DNA of 64,000 nucleotides from Aulostomus chinensis (GCA_037954235.1 JBBMOA010000004.1:9691099-9755098); one strand, 5' to 3'. Counted from the first letter of the stretch, positions 36,741 through 49,734 are shown. Made by a program: numbers and translations. The notes: generated by a model from the letters alone, not told the origin.

Positions 36741-39700
36741 TCAGTCTGAGCCTTCCTGGTTCTCCAAGATGGGATCTGAGGACCGAGACACAGACCTGGT
36801 GATCACTGATTCACGCATCAACACGCCTGATCGTCCTGTTTGAGTCAACAACCAAACGCTGTCGCCGTAATCTCAGAGATTATCTGGTCTGTTACCTGTC
36901 AGCGTGCTGCTGATGTTGGGAGGCGACACAATCAGAACGGCGCTGCCAGACGATATTCCAGAATGCTCCGCTGGATCCTTCCCTGACGGGGAACTCAACT
37001 CCTGACGCACACACACACGCACACACACACACACACACACACATTTTAACTTCCTTTGACATTCGCCCAGAGTAACACCGTATCAGCCGTCTGACTCGTT
37101 CTGTGAGTGATGGATGCAGGTTCAGTTAAAGTTACTTACATAAAGAAAATGAACGGAGAAATAAAAGTAAAGGATAAAAGCTTGAGGGTCAAAGGTCATG
37201 TTAATACCTTATCAGTGAAGCTGTCAGCCATTGGCTCCTGAGTTTCTGAGACAACGTTCTCTGAAGGTTCCAGAAGACTGGTGGCATCCAGGTGGTCGTT
37301 CTGGCTCTGCCCCTCTGTCTCTGCAACCAGCTGTGATTGGCTGAGAGGGTCTGAGGAGGCGGGGTCAGGGGTGACGGTCTGGATGATCACGCCATCGCTG
37401 GAGCAGAGGCCGTCCGTCTGGAACCAGCATAGTCAAACCAGTTAAGACCAGTACAGAACTGGCAACTGACGAGAGAATTAGTTTGAGGACCCACCGACAG
37501 GCTGTGGAGGATGATGTGTTCATGTGATGCGGGCGAGGAGCTAGTTGTCAAGGTAACAGTACTATTATTGGCTAGGCTGAGAGGAAGGCCCTGACTGGAC
37601 GCTGTCTGGAGGTAGTAGGTCCCCGGGGTGCCGGTGGGCTGCAGGTGAAACGACTGACATGACAAGAGAGAGAGAGGTGAGAAACACTGATGTAAACACT
37701 GTAAACACGATGGTGTGACATCAGGTGGCGCCTGGACTGACGTACCGGCAGGATCTCGAAGGTCTGCAGGGCGCCCGTGTTCAGGGTGATGGTCTCACTG
37801 TCGCTGGCGCAGGCCGATGAATCTGAAGCTGCCACACCCACAGACATGTCATGGTTTAACGACCGGCTCCACAGTTCACCTGAGACACACGGCAGCGAGA
37901 CTCACCCAGGTGTGTGATCTGCAGTGGGATCTGAACGGGAATCTGCAGCGCCGCAACAGAGCTGGGGGCGGGGCTACCACTGCTCTCTTCCAATCGAGTG
38001 AGTCGGATCTGGAGTGAGGAGGCGGAGGAGGGACTTCCTGGTACAGTGGATGTCTGGGAGGACGACATCACCTCGTGTAGGGCCTTCAGCAGGACTATAC
38101 ACACACACACACGCGCACACACATGAACACACAAGAATGTTTGTTGTTCTCTCCATAAAAACATGGATGAATGTTGCATCCTCATCATCACATGAAACAA
38201 AAACTTGACATGGAGCACAGAATCCATCAGGTCAAATCAATAATCCAATATGGCTGCCGCAGGAAGTTAGCGACAGTCACCAAAACCAAGTTGAAAACTG
38301 TGAAAGCGTTCATGAGCCACAGTGCAGTCACTTAATGTTAAGTTGGACACAAACTTCAGTGATGAGCTACGTGGTGTAGCGTTTGATTCGTGTTAGTTGG
38401 CGACTCCTCAAAGGAACATGGACGCCATTTTTGTTAAAATGACAGATCTTCATTTTATCAAAGTAGACCCGGGCTTGCGACTCAGACGCCATCAGATGAC
38501 ACATGGGACTGATTGTGGTGGGCCATGTGGTTCATATGTGTGAATCGAGAAATCTGTGTGTGTGTGTGTGTGTGTGTATACCACTGAAGGGGATCTCCTT
38601 GTGATTGGCTACTTGTCTCTTGATGCTCCACCACTTGGATCTCAGCCACTGAGGCGAGCGGACGCTGCTCCACCCACCGGCGAGATCCTCCCACTTGATT
38701 TCGTTCTCGTCTTCCACCTCCAGCTCCAGAATCCTGAAACACACGCTCAGTGTGACCTGTGTGTGCAGTTGAGAGCGTGTTGTAACAACAGCAAACACAC
38801 CCGTCCCATCCACACCTGCGTGTGAGGTTCAGGTCGTCCTCCTTCGTCCACTCGGTTCCGCCACTGTGTTTCCAGTTCAGGTAGTTCAGCCATTTGGACC
38901 GACACTGTTTCTCTGAGCGCGTACGAACTTGATCTGCCACCGACGCCCAGGACACGCCTCCTGTGACAGCCGAGCCTGGAGACACGCCCGCCATCTCATA
39001 AACCACCTCGGCCAGGCGTCGCTCCTCGTCTTCGCTCCACTTTCCTGATAAAGAACACAAACTGGTGTTTGATTTCAATGCGTGAAGGCAAAATGAAGGT
39101 TAAAACCAGACACACAAGGATTCAACTAAATTCAGTCTGACGCTTTAATAATAAAACTAAATTTCATCACAACGTCATCAATCCTCAAATCTGTTGAGAG
39201 GCAACAAGCATAGCCTAGCGTAGCGTAGCATAGCCTAGCGTAGCGCTAGCACTAGCCCAGCTCCAGCCAGAGGGGAACAACGTCTGAAGCTCTTTTGCCC
39301 GTCTGGGATGGATCTCATGACATCAGAGTTCTCCGCCTCGTGAAGTCTGAGGGTTCCTGACTGCCAGAACGTTGCTTGGACGGTGACGAGTGCAACCACC
39401 AGATTTGCCTCTGCTCCTCCTAGCATATACGAATGCATGTCCGCCATCTTAGGCAGCGACCTACAGCCACTAGCACCGTTGAAACAACGTTAGACTGAAA
39501 GGTTCATGACTTGAAGGGCATCACAAAGCAAAAAATCCATCCATCCATCCATTGTCTTCCGCTTATTCCTACATTAAGGGTAAAGCAAAAAATACATAAA
39601 AGCAAAAAAAATTTTTAAAATAAAAGTGAGATGATGTCATCTTTAACAAATATAATCAAACATCATCTGCTGAGTGGAATTGAAGCAATCTTTACTATTC

Positions 39701-40695
39701 CCCCATAACTCCTTTTATGACTAGCAGGCTAACAGCTAGCAGCGCGTCAGATTTACCAGTGTTGCACGTGTCCTTCATCAGGCGGCAGCGGTCTTTGACG
39801 GAGGAGGCGCTGCGGCCCAGCGCCGCTCCGATGGTCGCCCAGTCGTTCCCGTGCTTCTCCCTCAGTCTGGACGCACAGCAGAAATTTAGGATGTAAATGA
39901 AAAAAAAAGATCCGTTTCCAAGTAAAGGCAGACAAACAAACTTCACTCACCCTTTTAGCTTCTCGATTTCGTCTGGAGTGTACCTGCGGACGAGAAGGTT
40001 CACCGTCACAACACCGTGGGCGCCTCCGTGACAACGTGTTCTCCTGGCAGACTCACTTGCCGACGTGGTTCCGGTTGTCGTACATCCGTAGAACTCGCCT
40101 GTAGACGGCGAACAGCGGGCGGTTTAAGCCCCAGGCCACCGAGCGGTAGAAGTCCTTCCTCTCCTCTTTGGACATCTCGAAGATGATCTCAGCGGGGTCC
40201 TCGATACCTCGACCCTAGCAAGAGGAAACACTTGAGTGTGGGTTGCCTGCTAGAATGCTGAAATTTTCATCATCAAGATGAGGACATTAAAACCCCAGCA
40301 GTCAAACCTGACATCGTAATATACACAAAACATACATGAACAAAAGAGAAAGACCTTTTCCTTACGAGTAAAATTGAACGGACAGAAACGAAGCTAAAGT
40401 GACAGAAAGAGGAGGCTAACCTACCTTCACGTAACGATCGATGTTGCTCATGAGAATATCGATCTCCTCTTTCGACCACATCCCCTGCTTCCACTTGTGA
40501 CCTCAGAGGACGAAAGCTCAGTTTTACACTTTTGTTCCAATTCTACTAAACTGCTGTGCCTTCAGTGGGAGTCGCTACCTTTGCCAGCCAGCGTGTCTTT
40601 GTCTTCTTTGGTGGTGAACCAGGCCTGACTGACTGGTGACACCTCCGCCTTCTCACTGGAGGACAGAGAGTCCTCATCCTCCTGCAGGACCTGCG

Positions 40696-40768
<73 letters not shown>

Positions 40769-41826
40769 TTAAGGGTAAAATGTCTTCTATGTTCTTATGA
40801 TGTGGCTTTTGTATCCTGGAGGAGCCACGGAGAGAGAGATTCCTGTTCTTTGAGGACACAACGTACAAACTGTCCCTCCCTTTGGCTTCTCGGGGACGGC
40901 GCATGGTTTCATTATGTCTGTAAAATCCTGAGGGAGAGCCGGACAGACGTGAGGTCACAGTGACTTTTGACACCACCACAATCAAATCCTTTAGCATCCA
41001 CGCGGCCCTTTGAATCACTCTTGAAGAGTTCCCCCTATCATCCTCCCGAGATATCACAGCAAGGATGAGGACAACGTCTGTACCTGGATATGAGCAACGC
41101 CTTCCTCGGACAGGTCTGCGTCCGCCGTGGCCGTCATCGTCACCTCAAAGCTCTCGTCGCTTTCCGCCACTGAGGAGACGCCAGACAGAAACAACAGAAC
41201 ATGTTGCACATGTTAGTTAATCACGGTACGACCACTGTTCATGTGGCTCCACCCCAAAAGGACATAATAAAACTATGTTAGGAAGCAGACTGTCCTCATA
41301 TCCGTTCAGGAAACTCTCTTATTGTCCATCGTCTCCAGAAACGGGCAAAAAGATGGAGACCCTCCTCTCGGGAGCAGAGACCCAGGCTAGTTAGCTTAGC
41401 ACAATGAATGGTAGTGGGTGGGAAGTGTTAGCATAGCTCTGTGTCTGACTCTAGGGAGGATGGACGATAGGAGCATTTCCCAAGAAGTTGCTCCTTCAAA
41501 CTTTTGTCAGGTGTCTCATAAACACACAACTTCAGAAGGCGTCTCACTTGGTAAGGTGACCACAGAGAACTGCGGCGTGTCCGAGTCTCCCTGGTCCCCC
41601 GCGGAGAGACGTAGTTTCTTCTGAAGCGGCTCAGTGTCGTCATCTAGACACACAAAAGTTCTCAACACACTCACACAGAAGACTGGAGGAGAACTGGGAT
41701 GAGGTGCTGTCAGGTACCAGTGGGAGGACAGTGCAGGATGATGCTTCCATCGCTGTCCTGCGTCAGCGTGACAGACTTGACCGTCTCTAACGCCGCGCCG
41801 TCCTCGTCCTCAGCCGCCGAGCTCAT
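36741..41826 (-). CDS. dmtf1: Cyclin D-binding Myb-like transcription factor 1, 16 coding exons
   Basis: DMTF1 (DMP1) is a nuclear Myb-repeat factor that binds D-type cyclins and, in mammals, activates ARF. Coding exons: 41718-41826, 41548-41643, 41084-41169, 40579-40690, 40425-40501, 40057-40214, 39951-39983, 39757-39866, 38816-39044, 38582-38733, 37906-38094, 37746-37828, 37495-37653, 37208-37417, 36896-37001, 36741-36835. They total 2004 nt (667 aa) in consistent phase; human DMTF1 is 760 aa. The N-terminus has ETVKSVTLTQDSDGSIILHC. Exon 4 has the invariant VSQAWFTTKEDKD. Myb/SANT repeats occupy about residues 135-390 (HGNDWATIGAALGRSASSVK; KWSEDEERRLAEVVYEM; RSKWLNYLNWK; WSSVRSPQWLRSKWW). 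The S/T/Q-rich activation region includes LQTFEILP and SFHLQPTGTPGTY. The final exon ends DPILENQEGSD. The shortening relative to human is in the C-terminal half. Several splice sites abut (TG)n tracts. Confidence 0.95.
39211..39258. repeat. TAGCG/TAGCA short tandem repeat in dmtf1 intron
   Basis: Degenerate tandem five-base words (TAGCC, TAGCG, TAGCA) in the intron between the 39757 and 39044 exons. No function is evident. Confidence 0.7.
40691..40766. repeat. (CA)n(CG)n microsatellite at a dmtf1 acceptor
   Basis: On the minus strand a long (TG)n run passes into GCGCGCGCGCAG and ends exactly at the exon 4 border (exon starts at 40690), replacing a normal pyrimidine tract. Confidence 0.95.
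41350..41404 (-). repeat. Dispersed repeat, copy B (inverted)
   Basis: The minus strand reads TGTGCTAAGCTAACTAGCCT and continues as at 33584-33637, with about five differences. It lies in the dmtf1 intron between coding exons 2 and 3. Confidence 0.7.
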
Positions 41827-43989
41827 CACGCCCCTGAGAAACAGACACATGAGTTCACAGTGTTTGTTCATGCCAAAGACTTGAAGGTAAAACCAGCGGG
41901 TGAGCATCAGGAGAACGTGTCGCTCTGGGGGAGCGGCGTTGTCAATTCATCTGCGTTACACAAGTTTGTATCATATTCACATTTGATGCAGCCTGAAAAA
42001 CACTTGCAAAGAACTCAAATTTGAAAAAGTAGCATGAATATCTATTTGAAAGCATTTAGAAAAAATATTAGATTTACCACATTGGTTACCCCAACTCCCA
42101 TTCAGCTCTTTCTATGCACGGTTTCAATTCATGCACCCCCCCCCCCAAACAAAAAACAAACAAACAAAAACAAAACCCAAAATATCTCAAAAAAATAGTT
42201 TGGATTGGAGGAGGTGGAGCAGATGGTGTATCGATGCAAGACAGATGTGAGAAATGGTAACAGAGCCAAATTCACCTCAACATTAACAGCACTAAACACC
42301 TCTCATACTAAGGGATCCTTTATGAGGTGAACTGGTCAGAAACAACCTGAATGAACACTCCTTTTATCACAACCTGTCATTGTCAAATTAACCTGTGTTA
42401 ATGGGAGCCAGTAATGCAAATAGCTTATGTCCTAAAATGTATCTGATGAAGTTTTAATTCACCTAAATTCATCTCATAAATCAATAGGGAACAGTTTTTG
42501 ATGGTTCATTTAGATTAATCACAAACTACCACTGATTGCAGCAACAGCTTTTACTAGATAAATCTGAGGATGGTGCTAGGGCTTTAATAAGTGTGTTAAT
42601 TTTCTACATGTGTTGTTTTTAAGTTTTCAGAATTAACCCGTGATTTTACCACACTGACGTGAGTCAGGAACGCCGATTGCTCGCTACTGCCCTCTACTGG
42701 GACTTTGACTGACACACATGCAGTGGAATGGCCAGTGTAATGGCCTTAAATATTAATAACTGCTGTTTTATTTGGTACAACATACATCCCGAGCAGGAGG
42801 GTGGACCATGGAATTAATATGTTAAGTCAAGTAATAACCGCTGGTGAATGCATGTTTGTGAATCGGGGGGACGAAATGTAAAATTGCTTTATTTTTGAAC
42901 GGAGTTTGGCGCCGGCGCAGCCGCGAAGCTATTCCAGATATGTTCAGATTTCATTCATTGACCGGCGAGTCTTTACAAAAGTGATGATGAAGCAGGTGTG
43001 AAAGCCTGGACGGAGACTTTATCTACTGGTTGGACCACAGAAGTAGTCATGGAACCAGTTCTTTCTTCTGGGCACACCACTGCTAATGATGCTATGATCA
43101 CCGTTAGCATACAAGCTAGCCAGCTAAACGGAAAAAAAAAAATCTCCGGCGCCATGTTAGTAGACAAGACGAAGCTTATGGCGTCTGTGCGGCTTCGCGG
43201 TCATCTGACGCTTTATTGTCCGTTCAGTGGCAATTTTGGGCACTCAGAATTCTCTGCGGGCTTTCCCAGGTCACCGCCACCAAACAGAAAGTGAATTTTG
43301 CTGATGATTTGGCTACTTACTTCCTGTTTTTGGTCCGGGGACTTGTGAGTTACCAGGATGAAGGTAAGTGCCAGGATGGAGGATGCGGCCGTCTGCGGCC
43401 CAGCAGGTTGCCAGATCCGAATGTTGTGCGTGTTGTGTGTGTTGAAGAATGGATAAATAGATAAATTATTGAATAACTAATGAAAACATCCGGCCTAAAG
43501 TTATTGTACAAAGACATCTCGGCCCAAATTTATTTACCTTTAGGGTCGTAAAGTAAAGTAAAAATTAAATCTATGTTTGAAAGCAATAACAACTGATGGT
43601 ATTTTGAAACCCCGCATTTGTCAATATAATACTATACCAAAAATCTTGCTTTTCAAATCTTGCCCAAAAAAATCGACATATTTCACATCAATACACTTGA
43701 GCTTTACACAAAAGCTATGTTTGTATAGGACTGATGCACGCGCGCGCGCACACACACGAGCGCGATCAATTGAAAACATTTGGGTTTACGTGTAATGATC
43801 GAAACTGGCAACCACCATGTTCGCTCTAAAATCGTTACCGGAGCAACCTGGGTCTAAGATCAAGTTAACTAAAATTCCTGAATACGCGTCTAAAAATGTA
43901 CTTTTAAAATAACAAATTAAATAAACCTGCGCCGTTCATCAAGCAGGGTGGATTTATGAGTCAACGTCGCGTAAGTCAGCGGACAAGTT
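41827..43989. other. dmtf1 5' region / intron, no coding exon seen
   Basis: AT-rich sequence with a poly-C run near 42137-42146. Several minus-strand GT donors could end dmtf1 5' UTR exons (for example near 43321 and 43845). A plus-strand exon-like frame ending in a good donor at 43362 has no recognised homology. None is called. Confidence 0.35.
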
Positions 43990-44660
43990 TTGGAAGGTTC
44001 CGCCTTTGTTTCAACCGGACCTTCACTGGCGACGTACGCACGTAATATTCAACTTCCAAAAAAAGACCCATTTTACACATTTTAACAGGTGTTCACACAA
44101 TTAAGCAGAGATATGGGAGACAAACCAGTGAGAGTGTAAGTGCGTCTGGAACATTCGACTCGTAACTATCGCTTGAAACGCGGATGAGGTCGAGATGTTT
44201 GTGTTGTTGTTGTTGTTGTTTGGCGAGATCGTAAACATGCCGAGGCTGGTTACCGGCTCCTCTCAGGGGTCACTACTGAGCTCCTGAGTGTTTGTAGGTG
44301 AACTGGACTGGAGGCGTTTGGTTGAACCGCCTCCAGGACCAGCTGGTCTCATCAGCTGAGCTGCCGCCGAATCTCATTCAGAAAGTTTCCGTTTAAGAGC
44401 CAGTCCTGCACCGGCCGTAGGAACCGTAAAAAAATAACTGCGACTCAGCGGAATACAGGCTCGCCGTTATGAGGGAACTCGTTACCCGAACAAACTGGAG
44501 AAGTGAGAACTCACCGTGGTAGAGGCGCGTGTGTGCGTGTTGTGACGACATTTTGCCAGATTGAGGCTGTTAGAAGCATCGGTCGCGGGTGTGTATCCTG
44601 GCTTCGTCTTCATCCAGACGCGGACGAAGTTATTGAGAGTCTTGAGTGAATCTTCGGAGA
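43990..44660. promoter_or_regulatory. CpG-rich divergent promoter region, dmtf1 / cwf19l1
   Basis: CpG-rich DNA around the cwf19l1 first exon. A minus-strand donor (CTACCACG then GTGAGT, exon edge at 44515) could end a dmtf1 leader exon starting near 44600. If so, the two 5' ends overlap by about 500 bp; otherwise this is a simple head-to-head promoter. A short (GTT)n run lies near 44201-44220. Confidence 0.45.
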
Positions 44661-47600
44661 AGTAGTTGGGCTGTTTGTTTTTGTTTGCGTCTCATTTATG
44701 GAAGCATCATGTTTGTCTACAGCCTGGCCTGCGGCGACGTTGAAGGCAAACTCGACGCTCTGTTCAACCGAGTCCAAACCATCCAGAGGAAGACGGGACA
44801 GTTCGACGTGAGTCCCTCACCGATCTGGTTGTGTGGGTCACAGCGTCCATGGTTTCAGTTTCATTTGTCCTGTCGTTCTCTCCTACTCATCTTCAGTGAT
44901 GAGAAACGTGGTAAATGTCATGTTCTGGCTTTTCCAAATGGTTTGGAAATGAAGAGAAAAAAGCCACTTCTGAAAATCCACGTGTTTTCGTGTGGGCCAG
45001 TGTCATATGAACTTGAGTTTGTTCAGATCATAAAACCGCTCTCAGGGAATGTCAGCCAAAGTAAAACTTACTTCAGAGATGTTTCCTGTACCTTAAATAT
45101 TTCAAATTTTTGTGAGAGAGAGAAAGGGGAGAAGTTTAACAGTGAGGGGAGAGGAAATAATAATGATAAAATAAATTAATACCTCGGATTGAAAAAATGG
45201 GAAACAGTCGGGAACGTGGCGTCCACACGTGAACCTCGCTGCTCTCCTCCTGCAGCTGCTGCTGTGTGTCGGCGAGTTCTTCGGGTCGACGCCGGAGGCC
45301 GAGGCCGAGTGGCAGCAGTACAAAACTGGAGCCAAGAAAGGTACTGCGACCTGAAGAACGAGAGCCTTGTGCCGTGATTACGATTCATGAGATATCTTGA
45401 ATTTTTGGCATTTTGAAAAAGCAAACCGATGCAACACGTCTTCAGAACGTTGGTGTTGGTGCAGCTGGGATCAGTCAACAGGAAACTGGATGCTGAGGAA
45501 TTCTGGTTCCACGTGTGCTCTGGTTTATTTTGTCCCTCCTCAGCTCCCATCCACACCTACATCCTGGGAGCAGCGAGCCAGGACGCGGTGAAGAGCTTCC
45601 CCGGCTCTGATGGCTGCGAGCTGGCCGACAACATCACGTATCTGGGTGAGACCCGGCTGTGCGCCATGCTCCGGCCTCTCCTGGTCCCAGTTCCTAACCT
45701 GTCCCACTGTGCGTTCCAGGTCGGCGTGGTGTCTTCTCAGGTGTGTCGGGCCTACAGATCGCCTACGTCAGCGGCCGGGAGGCCCTGCAGGAACCGGCGC
45801 CGGCTCACTGCTTCACATCCAAAGACCTGGCGGCGCTGGTGGAGCCGCTGACCAGAAGCTCCAAGTTCAGGGGTGTTGACATCCTGCTGACATCACAGTG
45901 GCCTCGGGGGGTGTGGCACTACGGGAACAACCCGGTAACCACGAAAACTCTTGATGGTTTCACATACCGGACCTGCAGAATGTAACTGGTCCCTCCCAAT
46001 GTTCCTCTGAGTCTCCAGATGCTGCGGCTGGACGCCAGAGTCCTGATCCAGGTTTAACAACTTCCTGTCCACCACTCATCTCAAACTCTTGTTGCAGGAA
46101 GTGAACTCAAAGTCGTGTGGAAGCAGCTCCATCGCCGCCCTCGCCGACCAACTGAAGCCGCGGTACCACTTCGCTGCACTGGAGGGCGTTCACTATGAGC
46201 GGGTTCCCTACAGGTGGGCCAGGCAGCTTTGCTGCTGCCGAGCCATTAAGAGCACACTTCTGTTCTGTGTTTTGCCGCCGCTAAAACATGAACGACCACG
46301 CGTGCCTGCGTCCAGCTGAGGCGCCGCACTGCTGCTGATAGCGAGTTTCAGGTCATTGTTCGGTTTTCCTGCTGCCGCTCCACTGTTCTGGGTGATTCTG
46401 TTCAGATTAGACTTCCTGCTCGCTCGGACCACAAACACTCACGTTGGCGGCTCCTGGCTGAGCGTGGAGGAGCCCAGCAGCTCCACGCTCAGACGCGGAG
46501 CCGTGGGAACCGACCCGGCGGCTCTGCTCGGCAGCCTGTCACAGCTCATGTTTCTATACGTCTGTTGGCACAGGAATCATGTTGTTCTCCAGGAGAGCGC
46601 CCAGCATGCGAGTCGCTTCATCGCCTTGGCAACCGTCAACAACCCCGGCAAAAAGAAGGTGTGTCTGCTTGTTGTTGATTAAGAGTGCTGCCCCCGCAGG
46701 TGGAAGGCTGTAACTGCAGAAATCTTGACACTGTGGTTGAATGTGGTGTTTGTTTCTCACCGCTCCGCTGAAGACAAGCAGGTTTCTTTTCACCGCAGTC
46801 TCCGTGAAGCTCGTCCAGCGTGTGGACGTTCACCTGCCAGTGTTTGTGTTTGCTGCAGTATCTGTACGCCTTCAACATCATTCCCATGAAGACGATGGAT
46901 CCGTCAGAGCTGGTGAAACAACCGCAGGACGTGACGGAGAACCCCTACAGACGCCCCGCTAAGGACAAGACCGAGACGCTAAAGACGAGCTTCAGCACCA
47001 CAGAAGAAGAGGTAGCAGCAGGACCGACGCCGTCCAAGTCTGATGTTTTTATGAGTCTCGCATACTTTAGAATGATTCCAGTCTTCTATTTTGGCGTGGC
47101 GTCCAACTCTTCCATCCATGGTGACGTATCTGATCCCACCGGTGACCGGAGGCGGATTGAGATCCTGAGCTGAACGAGCAGATGGATCTGATGACTCGCA
47201 TCCAGAGACAGACACTTGTAGGCGATGGTTAAAAGCTCAACGCTCGTGCTGCCATGATGTTTTGCGTGTTTGGCTTTTTTCATTTTAGGACACCAGAAAC
47301 TGGAGCCTTCGGTGATAAAACACAGGACTTTTTTCTTTCATTTTTATCCAAATGAAGAAACTCTTGGCTGCTGATGGCACCGAACTGCTTCCTCTAAATT
47401 AGCGCTCATTTTGAAATCAGCTGATAGAGACCCACTTTATTTTGAAACCCTGTGTCTGTGTCTGCCTCCCCCAGGAGCCCGCCCACCAGTTCTTCTTCGA
47501 CCTGAGCCGGGGGCAGGGCGGCAGTCCTCGCGGGCGTGGCAGGAAGAGACCGACGGACGGGGACAGACGAGGGCAGCAAGACGGAGACGGACATCAGCGA

Positions 47601-48942
47601 GGACAACACAAACAGCCTCGCAGGCACCGTGAGTCCCGCCACAGCTCAGCCGGAGGAAGTGATGTGTCAGATTAGTGGGCGGAGCTAAGAAAATGCCTCT
47701 GTCTTTGTGTGCTCAGCTCAGCCTCCTGGTCCCTGCTGGTTCTGTCTGGCGAGTCCTCAGGTGGAGAAACACCTGGTCCTCAGCATCGGGACGCACGTGA
47801 GTCCAGTCCTCGCTCGCAGACACAGAACGGCGACTCTGATTGGCTTCAAGTGGAGTTAATAATGATGTTGTTGGCAGTGCTACTTGGCTCTGGCGAAAGG
47901 TGGCCTGACCCCGCACCACATGTTGATCCTCCCCATCGGCCACTACCAGTCTGTGGTGGAGCTGAGCTCCGAGGTGGTGGAGGAGATGGAGAAGTACAAA
48001 TCGGCCCTGAGGAGCTTCTACCAGAGCAAAGGCGAGCGCTGCGTGGTGTTTGAGAGGAACTACCGGAGCCAACACCTGCAGCTGCAGGTAGCGAGAGCCT
48101 GCGACCAGCCGGGCTCCGCCCACTGGCGTACATCATCCTTGACCCTGACAGAATAATGTGTAATATTTCTTGTTGAACACTGCTGTGTGCTGCCCCCTTA
48201 TGGAGTTTTAGGCCACAAAATGTGTCATTATTTCTGAGTCTGTGTTTGAATCCCGTTGTTGGGTCTTGATGGAATTCATCCATGAACTCCAGTGGTGGAA
48301 CGGTGACATTTTGTGTCATCAAAATACTCACAGCGTGTGGAACGCCACAGAAACCTTGGTGCTTGGATTTGGCTTGAAAATGCTTGGGTGTGACTGACGT
48401 GTCGCTAAGAGGGTTGTTATGGTCTCCGTCCCGCCGACGTGTCAGGTGGTCCCGGTGCCGCTGGACCGCTGCGCCACTGAGGACATCAAGGAGGCGTTCC
48501 TGGTCCAGGCTCAGGAGCAGCAGATGGAGCTGATGGAGATTCCTCAACACACCGACCTCAAACAGGTAGCAAGCCTGTACACACACGCACACCCCAGCTG
48601 CCAGCGTCATGAGTATCGTCATGGTAACAGTGTGTGTTCTGTGTTGAGATCGCTCCGCCGGGGACACCCTACTTCTACGTGGAGTTAGACTCCGGAGAGA
48701 AACTCTTCTACCGCATCCAGAAACATTTTCCCCTGCAGTTTGGAAGGTAACAAACTTTTTTCACCTTTTTAAAACGATGACCTCATCACTCATGGTCGGT
48801 GATCAGTTGCTGATGGATCCTTCCGTGTTTGAATCATGGAATTGCTACATTTTAGAGGCTGAAATCTTCTGTAAATTTCAAGCTGATTAGATGCAGCTGA
48901 GATGAACTGCTGCCCTCTACTGGCTACTTCTGGTCCTGAGCA

Positions 48943-49028
<86 letters not shown>

Positions 49029-49173
49029 GGAGGTTCTGGCAAGCGAGGCACTGCTTAACATTCCGGCCCGAGCCGACTGGAAGGAGTGTAAACAGAGCCG
49101 GGAGGAGGAAGAGGAGTCCTGCCGACGGCTGAGAGATGACTTCCAGCCATACGACTTTGCCTGGGACGACTGA
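44113..49173 (+). CDS. cwf19l1: CWF19-like protein 1, 14 coding exons
   Basis: CWF19L1 resembles yeast Cwf19/Drn1 proteins of the spliceosome and lariat-debranching pathway; human loss causes recessive ataxia (SCAR17). Coding exons: 44113-44135, 44723-44807, 45256-45340, 45544-45645, 45720-45934, 46098-46213, 46574-46658, 46859-47011, 47475-47628, 47717-47796, 47878-48087, 48446-48565, 48649-48746, 49029-49173. They total 1671 nt (556 aa) with consistent phase; human is 538 aa. The tiny first exon encodes MGDKPVR and splices into VLACGDVEGKLDALFNRVQ. A metallophosphatase-like N-terminal domain (LLLCVGEFFG; FKGV-like FRGVDILLTSQWP) spans about residues 8-215. A basic linker follows (residues 300-339). 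CwfJ C-terminal domain 1 has GPCWFCLASP and a HIT-like HMLILPIGH. Domain 2 has FYVELDSGEKLFYRI and ends DDFQPYDFAWDD. The last acceptor follows an 80-bp (TG)n tract. Confidence 0.95.
48944..49026. repeat. Long (TG)n microsatellite at the last cwf19l1 acceptor
   Basis: About 41 TG repeats running directly into the TAG acceptor at 49026-49028 of cwf19l1 exon 14. Confidence 0.97.
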
Positions 49174-49734
49174 CACACACACACACACACACTCTCATCA
49201 ATCATTCAACATACAATGATTTGTTCAAAATCCACTCAAAAACCAGGTACAATCATGAATTGATGTTTTGGGAGATTTGCTGATTGGATTTCTGGGTGCT
49301 AACTACTTGCAGCTGGTTAGCTTAGCATCACCGCCAACGTCACCACCATCACGTTTCAACTCAAGTGCCAAACAGACAACTCTTTATTTCCAGAAGGTCG
49401 GAGAGCGACCAGCACCTGTGACTTCCTGTGTCGTGAATGTGTTTCTCGGTTCGTCAGCGTGAGTTTATGCAGAGAACAGAGCTGTGGGGTCTGGTTGGAA
49501 TAAACCAAACTCCACATCTTCCGATGTCCCAGAGAACATCTTGAAGTTTTCAATTCTCAGACCTGGCGGTTGTCAGCCATTTTTATTTTGGGTGTTTTGG
49601 TTTCTCTGCAGGAACTCAACTTCTCCAACTTTACAAATTAAACTCTAAAATTGGCTTTTGGCGTTTCTGCGGTTCTTCTGTGCAAAATGAACTCGGCTGG
49701 TTTTTAATGTTTTTCATGTATTTTGTAAAGAACA

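Noticed and set aside
36664..36840. Plus-strand frame reading QETIFLQLMKQQQQPAAVNP and ending ITDSRINTPDRPV
   Set aside because: It is antisense to the last dmtf1 exon, which has consistent phase and homology (DPILENQEGSD). No splice context supports a plus-strand gene.
43216..43464. Plus-strand frame with QVTATKQKVNFADDLATYF followed by a consensus donor at 43362
   Set aside because: No family recognised, no matching upstream or downstream exon in phase, and it lies within the dmtf1 5' region.
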